NCBI GenBank assembly: GCA_949825065.1
Contig: OX463842.1
Location: 1,681,501 to 1,745,500, forward strand
From: Odontocerum albicorne
Lineage: Eukaryota > Arthropoda > Insecta > Trichoptera > Odontoceridae
DNA: 64,000 bases
Direction of reading: 5' to 3'
Part shown: piece after piece, positions 56,690 to 64,000 of the stretch
How positions within the stretch are numbered: the first letter of the stretch is position 1
Layout of the letters: every line of letters starts with the position of its first letter
Notes under the pieces: model-generated
Told to the model about the DNA's origin: nothing
The model's input: only the letters and a program-made list of their open reading frames with translations
Database searches by the model: none
Made by a program: the position numbers and the translations under genes

Positions 56690-57085
56690 CATCAAGCCAT
56701 GCCCCTTTTGGGGTTAGCATACAGAACATATTTCTACGTCTTTCTTGTCATGCACACAGCCCTAGCATTGTCCACGTCCATACACCTCTTCTGTTTCTCA
56801 TACATCTTACTTTATCCTTAGATGAAACTTCTCCAACTATCTCTTCACACTTTTTCTTCGATCTTCTTCTTCGTTCTACATTCATTTCAAATATACTAGT
56901 GAGTATGCATTACATTATAAATCTTTCGCAACGCAATCTCTCAATGTGACCAAATCATATCAAGATTCCCTTCATAATTATATTTATTACATCAATATCT
57001 AAAAAAACAGTTATCCGACCATTTGTTCTTCAATCAAGCATTGTAATACCACATAATCTACGCAAGGCGCGTATTTCGATCACAT
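56690..57085 (-). mobile_element. LINE family D 3' region, diverged
   Basis: The order of blocks (gttagcatacagaacatatt, 'tccacgtccatacacctctt', ctcatacatc, then caaatcatatc) matches other minus-strand family D copies. Frames are decayed. Confidence 0.45.
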
Positions 57086-57368
57086 TTATTATGCTCATAT
57101 CACTCCCTTTTATCAAGCTTAGGTTTGGATTTCATAGATCTACGTTGGTACCAGCAAACCACTGTGTACCAGCATTTTTAAAGATTTTGCGATTGATTTT
57201 AAAAGATCTTCTTAGTATGTTAATGACTTTGTTTCTTGCAGCAACATGTGTTTCGATATATTTCTTTATTTTACCACCTCTCGAAATCTTGCCCCTTAAT
57301 ATCAAAATTTCAATTACTCATAGAATCACCATTTATATTAATTCTTTTTCTAAACAATATACTTGGGA
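57086..57368. other. Unassigned DNA
   Basis: A 98-codon plus frame (57091-57387) rich in I, L and F; it is probably the complement of decayed LINE D upstream sequence and not a gene. Confidence 0.3.
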
Positions 57369-57369
57369 T

Positions 57370-57645
57370 AAATACGACAATACTTGAATATATTAAGGAT
57401 AAATACGACAGTAGTTGAATATATTAGGAATAATACGACAGTAGTTGAATATATTAGGGATAATGCGACAGTAGTTGAGTATATTAGGGATGAATACGAC
57501 AATAGTTGAGTATACTAGGGATGAATACGACAGTTGTTGAATATATGAGGGATGAATACGACAGTAGTTGAATATATTAGGGTTAAATACGACAGTAGTT
57601 CAATATCTTAGGGATAAATACGACAGTAGTTGAATATATGACAGC
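57370..57645. repeat. 31-bp minisatellite, about 9 copies
   Basis: Unit 'ttgaatatattagggataaa' plus tacgacagtag, with 1-bp indels. Confidence 0.93.
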
Positions 57646-57654
57646 CAATATTCA

Positions 57655-58088
57655 ACATACTCATACATCATGAGTAAAATATTAGACGGATGTGAAGGTG
57701 GTTTTGTCATAGAAGGTCGTAACATATCCAATATAAGATTTGTAGACAATACAACGCTTGGAGTCAACGGCGACGATGGAATACCCAAGCTCCTTCATAG
57801 TGTTAAAATAGATAGCCGCCGATTGTGACTATAAATAAATAAAAATAAAACAAAGTCCTTATTGTGAACTGATTCGGGACTCTGATAAGTAGTGAGGTCA
57901 ACGAGTTTGTTTACTTCGGGTGTTCTTATATCGAGGAATGGAGGATGTGAAACAGACATTCGAACACTAATTGGAATTCAAAAATTAGCTATGACAAGTC
58001 TAACAAATATATAGACTAGCAGGTCTAGTAGTCTCTATACCACTGTATACAGTGGAAACATGGATGTTGTGAAGTAAGGATGAACCTG
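57655..58088 (+). mobile_element. RTE-like LINE fragment (distinct family)
   Basis: Frame reads MSKILDGCEGGFVIEGRNIS, then NIRFVDNTTLGVN, a mutated version of the IRYADDTTL reverse-transcriptase core (A-D-D has become V-D-N). Further on, after frame changes, SSEVNEFVYFGCSYIEE resembles the FxYLGSxI block. Truncated where an M2 element begins. Confidence 0.6.
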
Positions 58089-58092
58089 ATTA

Positions 58093-58540
58093 AGTCGTAT
58101 ACAATACAACAACGCGTTTAAATTGTTGAATTATTTTATGTATTGTAATCTCCGGAAACGGTTATATTAATTGCCCACCAAAATCATGTGATCTGACACC
58201 GTTGGACTATTTTGTCTGGAGTTATGTGAAAAGCCAAGTCTATAAAAATGACCCCCAATCAATTCCTGAGCTAAAGGACGAAATTATTCACGTTATTGGT
58301 GAGTTAGAACCGCAATTATGCCAAAATGTCATCGAAAATTTTGACAAAAGAGTGGGCATCTGTGGAACTGCAAGAGGTGGACATTTGGCGGATATTGTTT
58401 TTTGTGTTTAAATGTCATACATTATACTCGTACTTCAATGACCAATACAAAGTTTTTTGAAATCAAAGCAATTTTTGTGTGTTTTATTCAAGAATTAAAA
58501 AAAAGTTAATTAAAAAAACGGCTCAATTTGAAAGACCCTT
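58093..58540 (+). mobile_element. M2 mariner-like MITE, copy 3 (left end lost)
   Basis: The right end is intact (aatttgaaagacccttTA). The left end starts inside, at the tcgtatacaatacaaca codons, and abuts a LINE. The frame 58202-58411 reads MDYFVWSYVKSQVYKNDPQS, then LEPQLCQNVIENFDKRVG and ARGGHLADIVFCV. TACTCGTA at 58425-58432 interrupts ...cattaTActtcaatg, which is uninterrupted in the other two copies. Confidence 0.87.
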
Positions 58541-58544
58541 TAGT

Positions 58545-59080
58545 TGCAAGACGTTGTTTAACGATTTAGTAATATTTGGTCCAACTAACTTTAGTAAGAA
58601 ACTTTTGTACCACATATTTGAATTCCTTGTCGCATAATTTATTTGTGACTTTTTAAGAATATCGCGATATAATCTTAACAATTTAGTTTCCTTTTTTTTA
58701 AAACGTATAAGTAATGATTCCAAATGTATTCCAATGGAAATGTATTGGAAATTTCAATAAAAACCTGTCGTTAGGTTAGGTGTGTAAATCGTAGGCAGAC
58801 TATTTCCATAAAACATATATGTTCACTCGAAATTAACGACCCATTGGCGTGATCAGTCAACGTAGATTGATAGCAACGGAATGGACTAAACTTCACTATT
58901 TTGTAGCGAGGTCAATGCTTAAATCACTCACATACATGCGCGTGTACAACATTCAGCCACACTGTCACGCCATATCTTCGAAAAAAGACAATTAATTTTA
59001 TTAAAGTGGAGTTACAATTAAAAATAAATCATTAAAAAAATATAAAGAGAGAACTATGTCTAGAAAAGCATATAACACTC
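58545..59080. other. AT-rich intergenic DNA
   Basis: No gene supported. Confidence 0.5.
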
Positions 59081-59084
59081 ATTC

Positions 59085-59905
59085 TTCTTCTCCCTGGCTC
59101 CATCCCGACTCATTGTCTGCGAAGACTGTTGGGGTCAGCTCTCCTCGTCCTCAGGTTGTATGCTCTTCTGTCCCGGACTACGTCCCCAGAACGTGCCTCT
59201 GCATCAGGTTATCTTTTTTTAGCACCACCCATGAATTCTTTGGCCTTCCTCTGGTTGTTATTCGAGGAAGATCCATGGAGATTGCCTGGTTCACAATGTG
59301 ATCGGGTGCTCTGCGTCCAACGTGTCCATACCATCTCAATCGCGGCTTCCACGAATGCGTGAGCTTTTTATTTTGTCTCTAAGGGACACACCTGCTGACT
59401 ATCTTAGCATGCGTATTTCAGCAGTTTCTAGTTGCCTAGAGTAAGAGTTATACATCGTCCAGCATTCGGAGCCATAGAGGAGTGCGGGTCTGACAATCGT
59501 TTGGTATACTTTTCCTTTTAACTTTACTGGCATTTTCCGATCACATAGAACTCTCGTCATTGATGTAAACTTCATCCATCCCACACTAATTCTATGTGTT
59601 ACATCTGCTGCACATCCTCCATCGCTATGGATGAGTGACCCAAGATACTCAAAAGAGTCACAATTTGGTAATGTTTCTCCATCCATTTGCATTACGGGAG
59701 TGACAGCATTTGTGTTCTCGACTGGTAGGTACAGATACTCTGTTTTCTTTCTGCTCAGTCTCAATCCATTGTCGTCCAAGATTCTTGTCCACCTTTCCAG
59801 ACTATTTTGCAGGTCTTCATGTTTATCACTTATTAATACGATATCGTCTGCAAATAGTACGATCTTTAGGAGGAGACATATAACACTCAATGCCTTACAA
59901 TAATA
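59085..59905 (-). mobile_element. LINE family A (RTE-like), longest copy
   Basis: The minus frame 59917-59399 reads IVLFADDIVLISDKHEDLQN (F-A-D-D reverse-transcriptase core), then SRKKTEYLYL, NCDSFEYLGSLIHSDGGCA, KLKGKVYQTIVRPALLYGSE and LETAEIRMLR. The rest, after about 65 bp has been lost at 59345, continues in another frame to the family end at about 59085 (gggatggagccagggagaag). 5' truncated; pseudogene. Confidence 0.88.
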
Positions 59906-59959
59906 ATAAATGCACAATTATCATGCAATGAAACATACTTACTAATTATCACGCCATGT

Positions 59960-60335
59960 TCCTTATGAAGTAGGCAGAAATAACAGATGTCCAAACTTTT
60001 CATACATCAACATGCACAATCTTCTATTATTCATACTACCCACTTTACCTTCTTTCAAAATCTAGTCAATTTAATCCAGCCTCATTTTCCTCGGTCTACT
60101 ACTTCTATACCCCTTGTACGTTTGACTTGTATACTCACTTAGTCACTATTTCATCATTCGTTCTCTCCACATGTCCAAACCATCTTAAAGCTTTATTCAT
60201 GCATACATTTCTGATGTCTTCGTTACACGTTCTTTCATACATTGACACTCCATAAATTGTATTCAGTGCACGCATTTCCTATCTTTCTCATGCTATGTTC
60301 AAGTTTCACTTCCATACACATTCCATTCCGAGCTT
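59960..60335 (-). mobile_element. LINE family D 3' region
   Basis: From the plus side: agtaggcagaaataacagat, ctcattttcctcggtctact, then 'ctccacatgtccaaaccatc' (complement of the HVE block) and 'cattgacactccataaattg'. Cut at about 60335 by LINE E. Confidence 0.6.
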
Positions 60336-61030
60336 TTCAGAGAGTATCAGGTCCTGAACATAGCCAATTTACATCTCAAATCCATTCTCTGGCACTACCA
60401 TCGAGAGGAAGGGAAGATGCAGACTCAGCAGACACACATGACACGCATGGCAACTAATGAAATGTTCACCATCCCTAGAGTTAAAACCTCTTTTGCCCAA
60501 AGGCAATATGCTTATTTGGCTCCCATTACATACAATGGCGTGCCGACTTCAATAAAGGTAAAGGTAGGAAAACCATTTAGACAGTCGATCGGAGCGTGGT
60601 TGTTATTGCGACAGGATTTTGAGTACTTGGGCTTTCAGGATGAATGACGAGTGGAAGGGATTTATGTGAGATTTGTGATTGTGTGCGGTATAGTGTGGGA
60701 TGAATATTTTTGGTCTTTCTGGAATGATGATGTGTGAGGAGTTGAATTTCGCAAGATGTTTCCAGTTGTAGTTGAGTGTCACTGTCAGGTTGATGAGAGC
60801 GTGCAACGGGGTTTTATTTCTGTGTAATCAAAAATCGGAAAGAAGTATCGATTTATTTTTTTCATGCTAAATATCCTCAGTGAGATACAGGCAAAAGCCT
60901 AGTTTACTGGGGATACAACAAATGAAAAGCAACAAACCCAGATCCATTTAAATTGTATGTCCAAATCAAATAATCTGTTGTTTTTCTCAAATTGTGTATA
61001 TTTCTTGTCATGTGTAATAATAAATAAAAT
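60336..61030 (+). mobile_element. LINE family E 3' end with intact ORF2 tail
   Basis: The frame 60417-60647 reads MATNEMFTIPRVKTSFAQRQ, then YAYLAPITYNGVPTSIKVKV and FRQSIGAWLLLRQDFEYLGF before a stop: the C-terminus of a LINE ORF2 (KTSFxQRxxxYLAPxxYNxxP). The UTR follows and ends (taaa)n at about 61030. Confidence 0.82.
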
Positions 61031-61560
61031 AAATACAATTTAGGCAGTCGATTGGAGCGTGGTTGTTATTGCGACAGGAGTTAGAGTACTTGGGCTTGCA
61101 AGAGGAATGACTTGTGGAAAAGATTTGTGTGAGCTCTTGAGTGTGGTACTTTTTGTTGTTTTGTATTTATATTTTTATATATTTTTGTTTTTCATTTTAA
61201 TGATTATGTGCGGTATATTGTGGGATGAATGTTTTTTGTCTGTCTGGAGTCATGAAGTGTGAGGAGTTTGATTTCGCGTGATGTATACATATGTAATTGA
61301 GTGTGACTGTTTGTCACGTTGATCAGAATGTGCAACGGGGTTTTATATAATCAAAAATCGGATAGATGTATCGATTTATCTCTTCATGGTATATGTACTC
61401 AGTGAGATACAGGTAAAAACCTAGTTTACTAGGTACACGACAAATCAAAGGCAACAAACCCACATCCATTAAAACTGCGTGTCTAAATTAAATGACCAGT
61501 TGCTTTTTCGCAAATTATGTATATTTCTTGTCGTGTGTAAAATAAATAAATAAAAAACAT
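61031..61560 (+). mobile_element. LINE family E 3' end, second copy in tandem
   Basis: Begins directly at the A-rich end of the previous copy with 'aggcagtcgattggagcgtg' (the RQSIGAW codons), and repeats the UTR and tail to about 61558. Head-to-tail 3' ends, as at 1-700. Confidence 0.82.
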
Positions 61561-61676
61561 CAAGGTGGGCACCAGTACACTATTTTATTTTGTGATTTTT
61601 TCTCGTGTTGATCAAGCACTAAATAGGCGAAAATAAAAACTGCTAGAATAAATATATTTTTTAAATCCTTTTTAAA
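61561..61676. other. Short unassigned spacer
   Basis: Nothing recognised. Confidence 0.4.
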
Positions 61677-61860
61677 AAGCCTGGTGGTAAGACATTTGTC
61701 TGCCGATCCAGAGGTTGTGGGTTCGATCCCCGCTGGAACCCAGATTTTTTTAAATAGGATTCCAGTCTGATTAACACTTAGGACCTATGAAAACATATTT
61801 CCGGTTGGTTGGAAGAGATTGCCCCATGGCAATAAACCCGCCAGGTAAAAAAAAAAAAGA
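61677..61860 (+). mobile_element. SINE, near full length
   Basis: Head 'agcctggtggtaagacattt' with B-box ggttcgatccc, body, tail 'ggttggaagagattgcccca' and cccgccagg, then an A-rich end. Very close to 7628-7815, so the two may be the same subfamily and comparatively young. Confidence 0.85.
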
Positions 61861-62200
61861 AAAAGAAAAAAAGCCAAGTGGCTGAAATAAATTTACTGAA
61901 AATACTACATTTATTCTGCTAACCGATTTTAAAATATGGGAAAAGGGCTTGGAGCGTTACATCCCGTTATATAAAATGTAAAAAAAATATATATTAACAC
62001 AAAGAGCAGTTTTGAAAGAGAAGTACAGATATCATCGACGAAGAGACAATAATTTAGTTTTCAATTAGATTGTCTTGTGGACAACCGAACACCAAAAAAC
62101 TTCTACTGTATACATTTAGATAAAAGATTTACATTGAAACAAACATTTATGTGACAAGATGAAAAAATAAATATGAAGACAAAAACACATGTATGCGAAC
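61861..62200. other. AT-rich intergenic DNA
   Basis: No gene seen. Confidence 0.45.
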
Positions 62201-62214
62201 AGACTTTATACAGA

Positions 62215-62315
62215 AAAGTTTCGTGTACTTGACTCCTAAGTTGTTTAAAACATTACCTAAAGCCATTAGAGATTTTAAAATATACGGTAAATTTAATACT
62301 GAATTTGAAAACTGA
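62215..62315 (+). mobile_element. Jockey-like LINE ORF2 C-terminal scrap
   Basis: A frame ending in TGA at about 62312 reads VYLTPKLFKTLPKAIRDFKI, then YGKFNTEFEN, like the PKLFNxLPxxIR...F end of Jockey/CR1-type ORF2. Confidence 0.5.
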
Positions 62316-62514
62316 ATGATAGAAACAGAACAGATGAAAACTCAGATTGGATAAAAATCATGCAATAGAGAAATATTTCATATATTATGCAGGTCCGTTT
62401 CCCTTGATTTTTGTAGATTTATAAGTAATATTTTGTTTCTACAAGTTTCTCAGTGAATAGATCCTTCGTAAAATGAATGTTTGTCATTTTAATGGGTTTT
62501 CTGGTATTACGTGA

Positions 62515-62735
62515 CGCCCTCCGTGGCTTGGTTGGTACGGCGTCTGTCTCCCAGCTCGGAGGTTGCGAGTTCAAATCCCACTGGAACCAAAATTTAAAAA
62601 AATCCAGTCTGGTTTTCACTAAAGGCCTTTTGAACATATTTCTAGTTGGATTTAAGAGATTGCCTGTTGGCAATAAGCCCACCAGGTTGTACTGTATACA
62701 ACGAAAGTGTAACATAATGTAATACAATGCAATAC
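62515..62735 (+). mobile_element. SINE, full length
   Basis: Head 'ctccgtggcttggttggtac', B-box gagttcaaatccc, body (ccagtctggttttcactaaa), tail (tttaagagattgcctg, caataagcccaccaggttgta), and the end gtatacaacgaaagtgtaac. The most complete tail in the window. Confidence 0.85.
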
Positions 62736-62739
62736 TTTG

Positions 62740-63235
62740 GTGTTTTTTTTTGTTATACCTATTTGTTTTTTTGTGCTTTCTTACCTTTTTTGTTTCTGAA
62801 ACCTATCTGCCTTATAATGAAGCAAACGTCAGGTTATATAGGGAATTGCTTTGTATATTTCATTGTGAAAATTAAAAACAATACAAACATTACAAAACAC
62901 CCGATACTGTCCATAAAAACACCTAATATAATCAGGGAATTAAAATAACAAATTATAAACGTGTTCATACATCATTTAGTAGTAACACGTAGCTCTTTAA
63001 GCCCAGATCTAAAGTGTATTCCTGAGGGTGAGAATCAATTTTTATAGTGGTTACCATTATGTTTAAAAAAAAGTGTAACAAGGTGCCTCTTTGACAGGGA
63101 GAGAGCGTGGAGGAATGGGATTGTAGACCTCCATACAGACATCTGAGTGACTGACTGACGCAAATGTCGAGTGTATGATGAAGAGTGTTTGCACGTTATT
63201 GTGATGTTGTTGAGATAATAATGCTGTTGAAATTA
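62740..63235. other. Intergenic DNA, no gene seen
   Basis: Nothing recognised in about 500 bp. Confidence 0.5.
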
Positions 63236-63254
63236 TGTACGTGATAGCTTTGAA

Positions 63255-63350
63255 TTTAAGTGTATGTTAGGATGTATGTTAGAATGGAGAAGTGTATGTT
63301 AGAATGGAGAGTATATTTAAGTGTATGTTAGAATGGAGAGTATAAATATT
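63255..63350. repeat. Short tandem repeat (gtgtatgttagaatggaga, about 4 copies)
   Basis: Three clear units and one shortened unit with variable spacers. Confidence 0.85.
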
Positions 63351-63445
63351 TCAGAGGAGCGTTTTAGTATTTGGATGAACAAATGAATCTGTTATAACAA
63401 TGGGATTACTTTGTTAAATGTCTTGCATCGTTCAATGTTTCTTAA

Positions 63446-63908
63446 CCCTTCCTTCCCTGTGATGTGTAACTAGAAGACATTGCTTCTAAAAACTTTAATA
63501 TCTCTATAAATATAATAAATACTGGGATCAACTTTTAGATATTCCTCTGTAATACATTTACGCATTGAATGAAAAAAAATAATATTCATAATATTCACCA
63601 ATGCACTTATCGACCACATCAGACATATTTTGTGAAAATCGGGAATAAATTCACCAATGCAATCAAAGTGTGTCAGTGTGTGCCGTAGGTATATTCATTC
63701 TAAAAAAACACTATGGGTGAGGAAGCGACGCTATTCACGTCTCACTCTCACTCTACTTCGGTATATGGGAACGCAAGTTATAGAACCTCAGTTCACTCGC
63801 TTCTTTCGCTTCAGTAGCTCTCAGGCAATCATTTGAGGTGGTCTCTTTGCCCGTTTTGTGAATTTCGGCCGATGTTTTTTTCATGTTTTCTGCAATTAAA
63901 TTTCAATT
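63446..63908 (-). mobile_element. piggyBac-like TTAA MITE, copy 5 (truncated by LINE H)
   Basis: TTAA at 63442-63445, then the family end (cccttccttccctgtgatgt) and the body as in 40598-41252. The match stops at about 63908, where LINE H 3' UTR begins. Confidence 0.87.
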
Positions 63909-64000
63909 TTTTAATTTTATTTTATCCACTTTGCACGGATTTCTCCTGTTACACAAATAGGGTCTGCTTCTAGCGTTAGCTTATTCGTAAGAAATAATAT
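63908..64000 (-). mobile_element. LINE family H 3' UTR (runs off the window)
   Basis: The complement matches 49540-49630: acgaataagctaacgct, gcagaccctatttgtgtaac, 'gtgcaaagtggataaaa'. The rest lies beyond the window. Confidence 0.8.

Overview
The window is AT-rich, repeat-dominated animal nuclear DNA, most likely from an insect and possibly a lepidopteran (inference from the mix of RTE-like LINEs, tRNA-derived SINEs, mariner and piggyBac-like elements; no species is proven). There is no operon structure and no rRNA gene. No convincing functional tRNA gene was found.

Only one host gene is convincing: a single-exon 604-codon reading frame at 27379-29193 (+) whose layout and conserved blocks look like the axonemal protein CFAP99. 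It lies about 105 bp downstream of a 20-copy, 71-bp minisatellite and is followed by a 3.06-kb TIR-bounded composite element holding a nearly whole but broken RTE-like LINE.

Almost everything else is mobile-element debris or tandem repeats. LINE families, named here for convenience: A, B and C (RTE-like), D (RTE-like 3' ends, many copies), E (3' ends with a variable tandem repeat), G (CR1-like 3' ends), H (Jockey/CR1-like), plus single fragments. One tRNA-derived SINE family has at least a dozen copies and shares its 3' tail with LINE G. DNA elements: a piggyBac-like TTAA MITE of 600-655 bp (six copies, one only a 3' fragment), a second TTAA element nested in a SINE, a deleted mariner-like MITE (M2, three copies plus a scrap), two mariners rebuilt as inverted 5' halves, two strongly palindromic MITEs, a Harbinger-like TIR pair, and a candidate solo LTR. 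Large minisatellites have units of 76 bp (15.2-16.95 kb), 71 bp (25.8-27.3 kb), 46 bp (33.3-33.9 kb), 66 bp (35.2-35.8 kb), 84 bp (45.2-45.7 kb), 99 bp (52.8-54.7 kb) and 31 bp (57.4-57.6 kb), with many smaller arrays.

Layout: 1-15 kb LINE scraps and MITEs; 15-17 kb 76-bp array; 17-25 kb LINE D, piggyBac-like MITEs and foldbacks; 25-29 kb palindromic MITE, 71-bp array and CFAP99-like gene; 29-33 kb TIR/LINE composite; 33-46 kb tandem arrays and LINE tails; 46-52 kb LINE G, mariners and LINE H; 52-55 kb 99-bp array; 55-64 kb palindromic MITE, solo LTR, LINEs, SINEs and a piggyBac-like MITE cut by LINE H.

The most unusual signal is an 8-mer, TACTCGTA or its complement TACGAGTA, hand-counted at 15 places. 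In three places where related repeat copies show the unoccupied site, it is a 6-bp insertion turning TA into TA-CTCG-TA or TA-CGAG-TA. This looks like a recurrent excision footprint of an unidentified TA-targeting transposon.
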